Assembly (NCBI GenBank): GCA_003558435.1
Contig: PWLR01000126.1
Coordinates: forward strand, 1 to 43,176
Direction: 5' to 3'
DNA from: Nitriliruptoraceae bacterium
Lineage (GTDB): Bacteria > Actinomycetota > Nitriliruptoria > Nitriliruptorales > Nitriliruptoraceae
Length of the DNA stretch: 43,176 nucleotides
Position numbers and translations under genes: made by a program. Positions 15,824 to 24,359 of the stretch are shown piece after piece (position 1 is the stretch's first letter; every line of letters begins with the position of its first letter). The notes below the pieces were generated by a model, which worked only from the letters and a program-made list of their open reading frames with translations, searched no databases and was not told where the DNA came from.

Positions 15824-16713
15824 GGTCGAGTCGCTGGCTGTCGGCGAGCGCGGTGTCGGCCATCGTCGCGGCCTCGGTTGCCGCGGGAGGGGCCCGACGG
15901 CGTGCGCGCGACACGGTGCGACGCCCCGGTGCCGTGGTCGGGCAGGGTCGTCGACCTGGCACGTCGACGCTCGTGGTGTGTGTCGGTGACAGCCTCACGG
16001 ATGGTCGGCTCAGCGCGGACTGGGTGGGGCTGCTCGCGGATCGTCTCGGCCCGCAGGGCTATGAGTTCGTCAACGCGGGGGTCAACGGCAACCTCGCGTG
16101 GAACGTCCTGCAGCGGCTCGACGAGGTGATCGCCTGTGCCCCGGACGTCGTCACCCTGCTGGTCGGCTCGAACGACATCCTCGCCACACTGAGCCCCGGC
16201 CACGAAGCCCGCTACCGCAGACACCAGCGCCTGCCCCAGCGGCCCACGCTCCAGTGGTATCAGGAGAACGTCGAGCGCATCCTCGACCGGCTGGGCGCCG
16301 AGACGCGCGCCCGCCTGGTGGTCCTCGAACTACCCCTGATCGGCGAGGATCTCGACAGCGAACTGAACCAGAGGGCGGCGCGCTACAACATCGCCTTGCG
16401 CGAGCGGTGCGAGCAACGGGGCGTGCCGTGCCTGCCGCTGCACCGGCAGCTGGCGGACCGGCTTCCGGCCGAGCACCGGGCCCCACCCGGGGCGGGATCG
16501 ACCGGCCCCATGGTCGCCGCCGCGGCCAGGCGCCTGCTGCTTCGCCAGGACTGGGACACGATCTCGGTCCATCACGGTCTCCGGCTGCTGACCGACCACG
16601 TCCACCTCAACGGCACGGCCGCGGAGGTCGTCGCCGACCTGCTCACCGACGCGTTCACGGCCGAGGGGCCCGCGCCGGCGGGGCCGCTGGACCGTTCCGG
16701 GGACCCTGACTGA
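15820..16713 (+). CDS. SGNH/GDSL-family lipase/esterase, probably membrane-anchored
   Basis: A 297-residue serine hydrolase. An N-terminal hydrophobic stretch (LSASAVSAIVAASVAAGG) looks like a signal anchor, followed by an Arg-rich linker. The catalytic domain shows the SGNH blocks: VCVGDSLTDG with the nucleophilic Ser (about residue 60), NAGVNGN with the oxyanion Gly, LLVGSNDIL with the oxyanion Asn, and TDHVHLNG with the catalytic Asp and His near residue 263. It may deacylate lipids, polysaccharides or other esters at the envelope; the substrate is unknown. ATG at 15820 is chosen because GGGAGG precedes it and the signal anchor begins there, although the frame stays open upstream. Confidence 0.85.
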   Translation: MRSSRWLSASAVSAIVAASVAAGGARRRARDTVRRPGAVVGQGRRPGTSTLVVCVGDSLTDGRLSADWVGLLADRLGPQGYEFVNAGVNGNLAWNVLQRLDEVIACAPDVVTLLVGSNDILATLSPGHEARYRRHQRLPQRPTLQWYQENVERILDRLGAETRARLVVLELPLIGEDLDSELNQRAARYNIALRERCEQRGVPCLPLHRQLADRLPAEHRAPPGAGSTGPMVAAAARRLLLRQDWDTISVHHGLRLLTDHVHLNGTAAEVVADLLTDAFTAEGPAPAGPLDRSGDPD

Positions 16714-16765
16714 GCGGCCGCGACCCGTGTGCCCTGGCGTGCGCCCCGGACGGGGACGGCGAAGC

Positions 16766-17329
16766 TCAGCGCAACTCGCCCGGCAGCAGCCCCCAGTCGT
16801 TGGCGTCGACACGTTCGGCAGCGAGATCGCCGACCGGTGGCAACAGCATCGCTGATCGCCGGGTGCCCTCGAGTTGGAAACCGAGCCGCTCGGCGACCGC
16901 GTTCGAGCCGGGATTGGTCGCGGCCGTCTCGAGCTCGACACGGGCTATCCCGAGATCCTCGAGCAGCCACCGACACAGCCGGCGCACCGCCCCGGTGGTG
17001 ACGCCCTGCCGGCGCACTTCTCGGGCGCTCCAGTAGCCCACAACGGCGAGCTGATCGGTCGTGTCGATGCTCGCACCGACACACCCGACGACGGCACCAT
17101 CGACCTCGACCAGTAGGTGCGCGCCCCGGCCCTGCTGGAGGGCCTCGTTCGCCATCGGCACGAACGACTCGGCGTCCTGCCGACGGTAGGGAACCGGGAC
17201 CCGGGTGAAGCGTTGGATGTCGGGGTCCTGACAGATCTCGGTGATCCGGTCGACGTCCTCCACGGTAGGCGGACGCAGCACGAACCCGTCGTCGCCGAAC
17301 GAGGCCGCCAACTGGAGTGCCTCTCCCAC
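16766..17329 (-). CDS. GNAT-family N-acetyltransferase (RimJ/RimL-like)
   Basis: A 187-residue acetyltransferase. LRPPTVEDVDRITEICQDPD opens the domain, GCVGASIDTTDQLAVVGYWS is the central strand pair, and REVRRQGVTTGAVRRLCRW is the acetyl-CoA pyrophosphate loop, followed by VELETAATNPGSNAVAERLG. This order fits GNATs that modify protein N-termini or small amines; the substrate cannot be predicted. The GTG start has AGGGG upstream, and a TAGCAT -10-like hexamer lies at 17360-17365 on the minus strand. It is convergent with the SGNH hydrolase, with no operon partner. Confidence 0.85.
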   Translation of the reverse strand: MGEALQLAASFGDDGFVLRPPTVEDVDRITEICQDPDIQRFTRVPVPYRRQDAESFVPMANEALQQGRGAHLLVEVDGAVVGCVGASIDTTDQLAVVGYWSAREVRRQGVTTGAVRRLCRWLLEDLGIARVELETAATNPGSNAVAERLGFQLEGTRRSAMLLPPVGDLAAERVDANDWGLLPGELR

Positions 17330-17679
17330 GGTTTCCCCTCGCTCCGGGCCAAGAGCATCATGCTACGGGTACCCGGCGGCATCCCGTCCCAGCCGCCGAT
17401 GAGGGCGTCGTGCGCTGGTTCGACGCGCCTCTCCCACACCATGCGCGAGCTCAGGTCTTCGACGTTCAGGCGAGCAGGCCGGCGCGTGGGCACTCGGAGC
17501 CTGCAACCCGTGTGCCCGTGTGACCTCGGAGTGGACCCGTCCGGGGCCGAAGTGCGCGCATCCGGAACGCATGGGACCGCAAGCGACCGCACCATCCCCG
17601 CCCATCCTGTGACCGCCATCGCGACAATGGACGCCGGACTGCCCGCGACGGATGCATCGCCGTCATGCGGCGGGGTCCG
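17330..17679. other. 350-bp gap between the GNAT gene and polA
   Basis: No supported gene. The left end holds the GNAT promoter candidate TAGCAT (17360-17365, minus strand), next to a GGGTACCC palindrome at 17367-17374. The rest contains only short open frames without motifs on either strand. It lies downstream of polA's stop, so a terminator is expected, but I see no strong hairpin with a T-tract. Confidence 0.4.
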
Positions 17680-20364
17680 TCAGTGCTTCTGGGCGTCGAA
17701 CCAGGTCGGGCCGAACGCGGTATCGACCTCCAGGGGCACGGCGAGCGTGACGACGTTGGCCAGGGTGTCCACCACCAGCGTCCGCGCCGCCTCCAGCTCG
17801 TGTCCGGGGACCTCGAGGATCACCTCGTCGTGCACCTGGAGAAGTTGTTGCGTCTGCAATCCGGCACGATCGAGCGCCCGTTGGAGTTCGATCATCGCCA
17901 ACTTGATCACGTCGGCGGCCGTGCCCTGGATCGGCGCGTTGAGGGCCATGCGTTCGGCCATCTGCCGGCGGTTGCGGTTGTCGGAGCGCAGATCCGGCAG
18001 GTACCGGCGGCGGCCGAACATCGTGGTGGTGTAGCCGTCGCGCCTGGCGGCATCGACCGCGTCGTCGAGGAACGAGCGGACCCTCGGGAAGCGCACGAAG
18101 TACGCGTCGATGATCTCCTGCGCCTCGTCGGGAGGGATCCCCAACTGCTGGCTGAGCCCGTAGGCGCTCAACCCGTAGGCCAGTCCGTAGTTGACCGCCT
18201 TCGCCCGGTCGCGAAGAGCGCCATCTACGGCCTCCAGCGGCAGCTCGAACACCTTCGCCGCGGTGGTGGCGTGGATGTCCTCCTCCGCCCGGAACGCCTC
18301 CAGCAGCCCTTCGTCGCCCGAGAGGTGGGCCATGATGCGCAACTCGATCTGCGAGTAGTCGGCCACCAGCAGCTGCGCGAAACCCTCCCCCGCGACGAAC
18401 GCCCGTCGGATCTCGCGGCCCTCGGCGCGTCGGACCGGGATGTTCTGCAGGTTCGGGTTCGACGAGGACAGCCGCCCGGTCGCCGCGATCGTCTGCGAGA
18501 GGGTCGTGTGGATCCGACCCGTATCCGGGTCCACCAGCGGCGGTAGCGCGTCGACGTAGGTCGACAGCAGCTTGCTGACCTCCCGCCATTCCATCAGCGC
18601 CGGGATGATCGGGTGGGCATCCAGCAGACCGGTCAGCGCCTGGGCGTCGGTGGTGTACCCCGTCTTGATCTTCCGCGTCTTCGGGAGCTCGAGTTCTTCG
18701 AACAACACCTGCTGCAGCTGCGGACCCGATCCGACGTTGAAGCTGCGACCGGCGTGGTCGTGGACCTCCAGCTCCAACTGGTCGACCCGTTTCGCCAGCC
18801 GCTCCCGGATCTCGTCGAGGACATGCAGATCGAGGGTGATCCCGACCCGCTCCATACGGGCCAGCACCGGGGCGAGCGGTAGTTCGATCTCGTCGTGGAG
18901 TTCGCGTTGCTCGCGTTCGTCCAGTACCCCACCGAGGTGGAGCGCGAGTTCCAGCGTGGCCTCGGCGGCGAGCGCACGTTCCTCCCACGCCCCCTCCTCG
19001 ACGACCTCAAGGGTGAGCTGCTCGCCACCATCGGCCGGCTCCGCCGGGACCACCGACTTCTGCAGGTGCTGCAGCGCGAGGCGATCGAGATCGAACGACC
19101 GCTGTTCCGGGTTGAGGAGATAGGCGGCCAGGACCGTGTCGACCTCCACCCCCGACAGGCGCCACCCACGGGCGTGTGCGGCGTGGTCGAGCGCCTTGAG
19201 GTCGTGGGTCACCACGGGCCTGGTCGGATCGGCCAGCAGCTCCGCCAGTGCAGCGAGGTCGTCAGCCTCCAGGACGCCGAGCTCGGCGCTCACCGGGTCG
19301 CGGTCCGCGGCGGCCAACGCGATCGCCGTGACGCGCACGTGTGGCGGTCGGTCGGCGACGCTCGGCACCACGGCGACCGGACCGGACACGCCCTCGAGCC
19401 AGGCGGTCAGCTCTCCGGGTTCCAGCCGTTGTGGCGTTCGCTCGAACCCGGTGGCCGCGGCCTCCTCGTGTTCACCGAGTACCTCGGCCACGAACCGGTC
19501 GTAGAGGGCCCGGAACTCGAGCGTGCCGAACAGTTCACGCACCGCGACCGCATCCACGTCGCCCCAACGCAGGTCCGAGAGATCGCACTCCACCTCGACG
19601 TCGCGGCGCAGCACCATGATGCGTCGGTTGACCTCCACCTGGGGGCGGTGCTCGGCCAACATGGCCGGCACCTTCTTGCCCGATACCTCGTCGAGGCGTT
19701 CGTACATCGTGTCGATGTCGCCGAACTGGGTCACGAGCTTCGCGGCGGTCTTGTCACCGACCCCTGGCACACCAGGCAGGTTGTCCGAGTTGTCGCCGCG
19801 CAACGCGGCGAGGTCCACGTAGTTGCCGGGCGGTACGCCGTAGCGGTCCTCGACCGCCTCGGGGGTCATCTCCGCCATCTCGGTGATCCCGCGGAGCGTG
19901 TAGAGCACGGTCAGGTCGTCGCTGACCAGCTGCATCGAATCCCGGTCCCCGGTCACGATGTAGGCGTGGAAACCCATGCCGATGGCCCGCATCGCCAGGG
20001 TCGCGAGCACGTCGTCGGCCTCGACCCCCGGAACCTCGACGACCGGCACGTGCATGGCCGCCATCACCTGCTTGATGAGATCGATCTGGGGACGGAACTC
20101 GTCGGGCGGGGCGGCGCGTTGCGCCTTGTAGTCGGGGAACGCTGCGGTGCGCTCGATGTCGCGTCCCTTGTCGAAGGCCACGGCGATGGCGTCCGGGTGA
20201 CGGTCGCCGAGCAGCTTGATCAGCATCGAGGTGAAGCCGTAGACCGCGTTGGTCAGCAGGCCCGTCTGGGTGCGGAGCGTGTCCGGCAGGGCGTAGAACG
20301 CCCGGTAGGCCAGCGAATGGCCGTCGAGGAGCAGGATCGAGCGGCGGCCGGCATCGTCGGGCAC
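17680..20364 (-). CDS. polA: DNA polymerase I
   Basis: An 894-residue family A DNA polymerase for repair and Okazaki-fragment processing. The N-terminal 5'-nuclease domain (about 1-300) has LLDGHSLAYRAFYALP, the aspartate motif VEADDVLATLA and GDRDSMQLV. The middle domain keeps the 3'-exonuclease fold but reads GPVAVVPSV where proofreading enzymes have the metal-binding DxE, so proofreading is probably absent, as in mycobacterial PolA. Polymerase motifs A (VADYSQIELRIMAHLSGD, about 665), B (RAKAVNYGLAYG, about 715) and C (QVHDEVILE, about 845) are intact. GTG at 20364 is preferred over the longer frame because GAGG lies upstream and homology begins there. Confidence 0.96.
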   Translation of the reverse strand: MPDDAGRRSILLLDGHSLAYRAFYALPDTLRTQTGLLTNAVYGFTSMLIKLLGDRHPDAIAVAFDKGRDIERTAAFPDYKAQRAAPPDEFRPQIDLIKQVMAAMHVPVVEVPGVEADDVLATLAMRAIGMGFHAYIVTGDRDSMQLVSDDLTVLYTLRGITEMAEMTPEAVEDRYGVPPGNYVDLAALRGDNSDNLPGVPGVGDKTAAKLVTQFGDIDTMYERLDEVSGKKVPAMLAEHRPQVEVNRRIMVLRRDVEVECDLSDLRWGDVDAVAVRELFGTLEFRALYDRFVAEVLGEHEEAAATGFERTPQRLEPGELTAWLEGVSGPVAVVPSVADRPPHVRVTAIALAAADRDPVSAELGVLEADDLAALAELLADPTRPVVTHDLKALDHAAHARGWRLSGVEVDTVLAAYLLNPEQRSFDLDRLALQHLQKSVVPAEPADGGEQLTLEVVEEGAWEERALAAEATLELALHLGGVLDEREQRELHDEIELPLAPVLARMERVGITLDLHVLDEIRERLAKRVDQLELEVHDHAGRSFNVGSGPQLQQVLFEELELPKTRKIKTGYTTDAQALTGLLDAHPIIPALMEWREVSKLLSTYVDALPPLVDPDTGRIHTTLSQTIAATGRLSSSNPNLQNIPVRRAEGREIRRAFVAGEGFAQLLVADYSQIELRIMAHLSGDEGLLEAFRAEEDIHATTAAKVFELPLEAVDGALRDRAKAVNYGLAYGLSAYGLSQQLGIPPDEAQEIIDAYFVRFPRVRSFLDDAVDAARRDGYTTTMFGRRRYLPDLRSDNRNRRQMAERMALNAPIQGTAADVIKLAMIELQRALDRAGLQTQQLLQVHDEVILEVPGHELEAARTLVVDTLANVVTLAVPLEVDTAFGPTWFDAQKH

Positions 20365-20459
20365 GGGCGGACCTCGGGGAGTTCGGAGACGGGACGTCGG
20401 CGAGCCTACTGACGCGGCGCCCGTGCCCGGACGCCGACGAGGGGTGGCAGACTGCGACC

Positions 20460-20996
20460 ATGGATACCAACCCGAACCCACTGCCCGCCAAGCCGGCCGC
20501 CGACAGCCGCGTCACGTTCGCGAGGACCATGACGGTGTTGGATGCCAACGCGGTCGGCAACGTCCACGGGGGCGTGATCATGAAAGAGGTGGACTCCGCC
20601 GGAGGCACCGCGGCGGCTCGCCACGCGGGCCGCGTCTGTGTGACCGCCGGGATCGACGAGCTGAGCTTCAGGCAGCCCGTGCACGTCGGTGACGTCCTGA
20701 CGGTGGCCGCCAGCGTCAACGCGGTCGGTCGGACCTCGCTCGAGGTCGGGGTGCGCGTCGAGGCGGAACCCTGGCAGGGCGGTGAACGGCGGCACACCAC
20801 CAGCGCGTACCTCGTGTTCGTGTGCCTCGACGAGGACGGTGCACCGGTCGAGGTCCCCCCGCTGCTGGTGACCAACGAGGAGGAACGTCGACGCGAGGCG
20901 CAGGCGGGCATCCGCAGGCAGGTACGCAAGGAGCGCATCGCCCGCATCGGTTCGTGGCGTCCCGACCGTCCGCACCCGGCGTCGCCGGAGGCGTGA
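20460..20996 (+). CDS. Hotdog-fold acyl-CoA thioesterase (YciA/BACH type)
   Basis: A 178-residue single-hotdog thioesterase hydrolysing acyl-CoA to free acid and CoA. The family core is ANAVGNVHGGVIMKEVDSAG (residues about 28-47), with the catalytic Asp inside it, followed by SFRQPVHVGDVLTVAASVN and AYLVFVCLDEDG. The basic C-terminal tail after residue 140 is typical of this subgroup. The ATG at 20460 lies six bases after CAGACT (20448-20453), a partial match to the TANNNT leaderless pattern, with no Shine-Dalgarno. It is divergent from polA, whose start is 95 bp away. Confidence 0.88.
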   Translation: MDTNPNPLPAKPAADSRVTFARTMTVLDANAVGNVHGGVIMKEVDSAGGTAAARHAGRVCVTAGIDELSFRQPVHVGDVLTVAASVNAVGRTSLEVGVRVEAEPWQGGERRHTTSAYLVFVCLDEDGAPVEVPPLLVTNEEERRREAQAGIRRQVRKERIARIGSWRPDRPHPASPEA

Positions 20997-21119
20997 GCAG
21001 ATCGGGTCGCGAGCGGCGCCGGTCGTGCCGGGCCGGAGGGGGCGGTGGCGGTGAGCGCCGGAGGGGGCGGATCGGCGCGTGCTGACCCGTCGACACCGAC
21101 GCAGGTGCGACCGGTGCCT

Positions 21120-21159
21120 ATCCTGCGCTGCGAGCCCCCCGGGGCTCGGCGCACAGGAT
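21120..21159 (+). promoter_or_regulatory. Stem-loop in the leader of the thioredoxin-like gene
   Basis: CGAGCCCC (21131-21138) and GGGGCTCG (21141-21148) form an 8-bp stem with a CC loop, flanked by outer arms ATCCTG (21120-21125) and CAGGAT (21154-21159). It ends 11 bases before the AGGAGG ribosome site of the gene at 21185. TATCCT at 21119-21124 could also act as a -10. A folded leader affecting translation, or a terminator of the preceding gene, are both possible. Confidence 0.5.
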
Positions 21160-21184
21160 GCATCGATGCCAGGAGGATCCGCAC

Positions 21185-22009
21185 GTGAGCGAGTCGCCGT
21201 ACGTGTTCGACGTCGACACCGCGGCCTTCCCCGAAGCCGTTGTGGAGCGGTCACGGGTGGTCCCGGTGGTCGTCGATTTCTGGGCGGCATGGTGTGGCCC
21301 CTGCCGCACGCTGGGACCGATGCTTCAGACCGCCGTCGACGCCCACGACGGGGCGGTGCTGCTCGCCAAGGTGGACGTCGATGCCAATCAGCCGCTGGCC
21401 CAGGCCTACGGCGTCAAGGGCATCCCCCAGGTGTTGGGGTTCCGTGACGGGCGGGCCGTCGCCCAGTTCACCGGAGTGGTACCCGCCGAACGGATCGCGA
21501 CGTTCCTCGACGAGTTGCTGCCGACGGAGGCCGACCTGGCCGTTCTCCGCGCCCGTGCGGCCACCGGCGACACGGTGGAGACCGAACTGCGACACGCGCT
21601 CGAACTCGATCCCCGTCACCGGGAAGCGGCGATCGGTCTGGCGGAGCTGCTGGTCGATCACGATCCGGAGGCCGCCGTCGAGCTGGTGCGCCCGCACCGA
21701 CCGGATCCGGCGGCCGAGCGGGTCGCGATCCGCGCCGAGCTCGCACGCGACGGCGGTGACGTGGGCTCCTTGGAGGACCGGCTCGCCCGGGACGGCGAGG
21801 ACGGCGCGACCCTGCTGGAACTCGGCCGAGCCCTGGCCGCCCGTGGCGAACACGGCCCGGCCATCGAACGGCTGTTGGCAGCGGTCGCCCACGGCGGCCC
21901 CAGTCGCGAGCCCGCCCGTGACCAACTCGTCAAGCTGTTCGAGGTCCTCGGTGGCGACGACGAGCGGGTCCGCCAGGCCCGCCCACGTCTGGCCCGCGCC
22001 CTGTACTGA
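21185..22009 (+). CDS. Thioredoxin-TPR co-chaperone of the CnoX/YbbN type
   Basis: A 274-residue cytosolic protein. The N-terminal thioredoxin domain (about 1-110) has VVDFWAAWCGPCRTLGPML with an intact CGPC redox site and the cis-proline motif VKGIPQVLGF. The C-terminal half is an array of TPR-like helices (ETELRHALELDPRHREAAIG, then LLELGRALAARGEHGPAIE). This is the CnoX/YbbN architecture; E. coli CnoX lacks the CxxC, whereas this one could still do disulphide exchange. It probably protects or transfers client proteins to chaperones under oxidative stress, inferred from the family. GTG at 21185 has an AGGAGG site at ideal spacing. Confidence 0.88.
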   Translation: MSESPYVFDVDTAAFPEAVVERSRVVPVVVDFWAAWCGPCRTLGPMLQTAVDAHDGAVLLAKVDVDANQPLAQAYGVKGIPQVLGFRDGRAVAQFTGVVPAERIATFLDELLPTEADLAVLRARAATGDTVETELRHALELDPRHREAAIGLAELLVDHDPEAAVELVRPHRPDPAAERVAIRAELARDGGDVGSLEDRLARDGEDGATLLELGRALAARGEHGPAIERLLAAVAHGGPSREPARDQLVKLFEVLGGDDERVRQARPRLARALY

Positions 22010-22312
22010 ACGCCGCCGACACGCTCACGGCCAGGGGGAACGGTCCGGGTCTGCCCCCGACGAGCCCGAGAAGCTCATGCGGTCATCAGGTTCCAACCTG
22101 CCCGTAACGTGCTCGGAACAGTCCATGCGTACCGTCCGTATCGTCATCCGCCAGTGACACCACACGGAGGCATCGCCTCCGGTCAGTGACCGGCCCCGGG
22201 TCGGCCGCTGATGGACGACTGGTGGCGGCGCCACATCTCCCTCTCCCGCCGGCGCCGCTGCCAGTCGTCCTTCTCTTCACCGATCGGCCTGGATGCCATG
22301 GGCCCGGGCGTC
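22010..22312. other. 303-bp convergent gap after the thioredoxin-like gene and the binding protein
   Basis: Apart from the overlapping hairpins at 22165-22193, I see no convincing gene. One minus-strand frame (22183-22299) encodes a very charged 38-residue peptide (MASRPIGEEKDDWQRRRRE) but has no ribosome site. Confidence 0.4.
22165..22193. terminator. Overlapping stem-loops between convergent genes
   Basis: CGGAGGC-ATC-GCCTCCG (22165-22181) is a 7-bp stem with a 3-nt loop. CCGGTCA-G-TGACCGG (22179-22193) is a second perfect inverted repeat that shares three bases with the first, so only one can form fully. They sit between the 3' ends of the thioredoxin-like gene (plus) and the solute-binding gene (minus), fitting a two-way terminator without a T-tract. 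Confidence 0.5.
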
Positions 22313-23188
22313 TCAGTCGTCGTCCGCGCCCCCCTCGGGAGGGAACGCGAAGTGATCGGCGAGCAGCCGATCCCGGGTCCCGTCCGCTCGGAGCCGGGCC
22401 AGTTCATCGTCGATCAGCCGAAGCAACCCGTCGTCGCGGCCGATACCGATCGCGATCGCGTAGGTGTCGTCGGTGGGGAAGGTCTCGACCACGCTCACGC
22501 CGACCTCGGCGGCCACCCAGGCGGTGCCGGTCGGCAGATTCAACACGACCGCCTCGACGTCCCCGAGGTCGAGCGCGGCCAAGAGGTCCGTGGTGTTGTC
22601 GAGGACGACCATCTCCACGTCCTGTGGACCCTCGTCCTCGAGGAAACCCTGCGCGGCCATCCCGGCCTGGACACCGATCCGCATCCCGCCCGCGTCAGCC
22701 AACGCGATGGGAGTCGCGTCCTCGCTCATCACCAGCGACTGTTTCACCTCGTAGTAGGGCGCCGAGAACTCGAGGTGGCGCTCCCACTCGTCGGAGACGG
22801 TGAGCGCGGACGCGGCGATGTCGCACCGGCCCTCGGTGAACACGGCACCTGAGGTGATGGCTTCGAAGGCGACATCCTCGATCGAGACGTCGAGCCCCAG
22901 ACCCGCCGCCACCGCCGCCACGAGGTCGAGGTCGAAACCGCCGTAGCCGGTGGCCGTCTCGGCATCCTCGAAGCTGAAGGGCGGGAGCGGCACGTCCGCG
23001 CATACCGTGAGCACGTCGTCAGCGACCAGGGTGTAGGCATCCGGATCGACCCCGGGCGCGATGGCCCCGGTGTCGTCCTGCTCGGTGGCTCCGGCCGTTT
23101 CCGAGGGCTCGGGCCCATCACCGGTACACGAGGTACTCAACAACACGACGGCCCCGACCCGAGCCCAGACCGTCCACGACCGGGACAC
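22313..23188 (-). CDS. Amino-acid-type ABC solute-binding lipoprotein (SBP_bac_3)
   Basis: A 291-residue exported binding protein. The signal peptide VGAVVLLSTSCTGD ends at a probable lipid-modified Cys (lipobox STSC, slightly off consensus). The SBP_bac_3 fold follows: LTVCADVPLPPFSFED, GGFDLDLVAAVAAGLGLDVS, RCDIAASALTVSDEWERHLEFS and MRIGVQAGMAAQGFLED. These proteins usually bind polar amino acids or opines. No permease or ATPase is adjacent. Instead it lies only 4 bp downstream of an ANTAR response regulator and shares its transcript, so it may serve sensing as well as, or instead of, transport. GTG at 23188 is the codon nearest the signal peptide. Confidence 0.85.
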   Translation of the reverse strand: MSRSWTVWARVGAVVLLSTSCTGDGPEPSETAGATEQDDTGAIAPGVDPDAYTLVADDVLTVCADVPLPPFSFEDAETATGYGGFDLDLVAAVAAGLGLDVSIEDVAFEAITSGAVFTEGRCDIAASALTVSDEWERHLEFSAPYYEVKQSLVMSEDATPIALADAGGMRIGVQAGMAAQGFLEDEGPQDVEMVVLDNTTDLLAALDLGDVEAVVLNLPTGTAWVAAEVGVSVVETFPTDDTYAIAIGIGRDDGLLRLIDDELARLRADGTRDRLLADHFAFPPEGGADDD

Positions 23189-23192
23189 CGCT

Positions 23193-23822
23193 TCAGCCGC
23201 CCAGGCGGTCGATCACTTGCTCGGCCACCTGCCGCATCGTCAATCGGCGTTCCATCGCCTGGCGCTGGACGAAACGGAACGCCTCGGCCTCCGACATGCC
23301 GTCGTGTTCCTGCAAGAGTCCCTTGGCGCGCTCGACGAGCTTGCGTGCCTCGAGTCGGCCCTGCAGGTCGTCGACTTCACGCTCGAGGCCCGACATCTCA
23401 CGGAACCGGCCCGCGGCGATCTCCACGGCGGGCAACAGATCGTGCTTCTGGAACGGCTTGACGAGGTAGGCCATGGCACCGGCCCTGCGCGCCTTCTCGA
23501 CCAGATCGCGCTGGCTGAAGGCGGTGAGGATGAGGATCGCGGCGAGCCGCTCCTTCGCGATCTCCTCCGCGGCCTGGATGCCGTCCATGACCGGCATCTT
23601 CACGTCCAGGATGACGAGATCGGGTGCCAACTCTCGGGTCAGGCGTACCGCCGATGCACCGTCGGCGACCTCCGCCACGACCTCGAAGCCCTCCTCCTGC
23701 AACATCTCCTTGAGGTCGAGACGGATCAGGGCCTCGTCCTCGGCGATGAGCACCCGCGTCGCCCGCGCAGGCGCCTCGGAGGCGGTGGTCGGGTCGGTCG
23801 AGGAGGTGGTCGGGTCGGTCAC
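23193..23822 (-). CDS. ANTAR-domain response regulator (PdtaR/AmiR type)
   Basis: A 209-residue two-domain regulator. The receiver domain (about 22-140) has VLIAEDEALIRLDLKEML, the phospho-acceptor Asp in LVILDVKMPVMDG, the conserved ILTAF and the lysine in YLVKPF. After a short coiled linker comes the ANTAR RNA-binding domain, LVERAKGLLQEHDGMSEAEA, then FRFVQRQAMERRLTMRQVAE. ANTAR regulators prevent termination or control translation by binding paired hairpins in RNA. The mycobacterial relative PdtaR is driven by the kinase PdtaS; no kinase lies in this window. The first 20 residues are a Thr/Ser/Pro tail with a DPTT repeat. GTG at 23822 overlaps the preceding stop (GTGA). Confidence 0.93.
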   Translation of the reverse strand: MTDPTTSSTDPTTASEAPARATRVLIAEDEALIRLDLKEMLQEEGFEVVAEVADGASAVRLTRELAPDLVILDVKMPVMDGIQAAEEIAKERLAAILILTAFSQRDLVEKARRAGAMAYLVKPFQKHDLLPAVEIAAGRFREMSGLEREVDDLQGRLEARKLVERAKGLLQEHDGMSEAEAFRFVQRQAMERRLTMRQVAEQVIDRLGG

Positions 23823-24253
23823 GTGTCATCCCTCCGCCGTGGAGCGGTCTCCAGCTCGAAGAGCCGGTCGAGTAGGCGATCGCGCTCACTGAGCAGATCA
23901 TCGATCTCGCGTCTTGCGTCCTCGAACAGGGCTCGGTGCCGATCGAGGTCTGTTCTTGCGTCGCGCCATTCGCGGTCGGCCAACGGCGTCTGCGCGACGA
24001 GCTTGCGTGTTTCCGCGTCCGAAGCCACCTCGTCGAGGTGTGCCACCTGGTCGCCGAGAACGCGTTCGGTGGCACGGACCCGTCGCAACTCGTCCTGGAT
24101 CCGCGTCAACCGCTCCCGCACCTTGTTGGTCTGTCGCGTGGTGGCCGTGGTGGATCCCGTCGTTCGATGGAGCGGTTCGGAGTCGTGCCGGCTTCCTGTC
24201 AGACCAGAGCGCCGACCGTGTGCGTACCCCGGGGCCCTATGCGTCGCCCGCAC
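23819..24253 (-). CDS. Small coiled-coil protein upstream of the ANTAR regulator
   Basis: I do not recognise a family. The first 40 residues are Arg/Thr-rich and disordered; from VRERLTRIQDELRRVRATER to the end, heptad-like helices (LDRHRALFEDARREIDDLLS, then ERDRLLDRLFELE) predict a continuous coiled coil. No signal peptide. GTG at 24253 is chosen because GGGAACC precedes it and TATCGT lies 9 bases upstream, but GTG at the VRERL position would remove the disordered part. It starts about 107 bases after the tRNA-Leu 3' end and overlaps the ANTAR gene by GTGA, so the two are probably made together. It could be an oligomerisation partner of the regulator; that is speculation. Confidence 0.65.
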   Translation of the reverse strand: MRATHRAPGYAHGRRSGLTGSRHDSEPLHRTTGSTTATTRQTNKVRERLTRIQDELRRVRATERVLGDQVAHLDEVASDAETRKLVAQTPLADREWRDARTDLDRHRALFEDARREIDDLLSERDRLLDRLFELETAPRRRDDT

Positions 24254-24359
24254 GGTTCCCAGACGATAGTCGTGCTGGAGATGCTCGGCCAACCAGCCTC
24301 TGAGGCGCGGTCCCGGTTCGGACCGCCCCCCCGGGAGAGGATCGGCGTCACCTCGTCGG

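Noticed and set aside
18895..20412. 505-codon open frame opposite polA
   Set aside because: Antisense shadow of a well-defined gene, dominated by Arg, Gly, Val and His without motifs.
21035..21072. GC-rich direct repeats CCGGAGGGGGCGG upstream of the thioredoxin-like gene
   Set aside because: Short, very G-rich and explained by composition; no palindromic or phased arrangement.
22183..22299. 38-residue charged ORF after the solute-binding gene
   Set aside because: No ribosome site, and its end overlaps the hairpins that look like a terminator.
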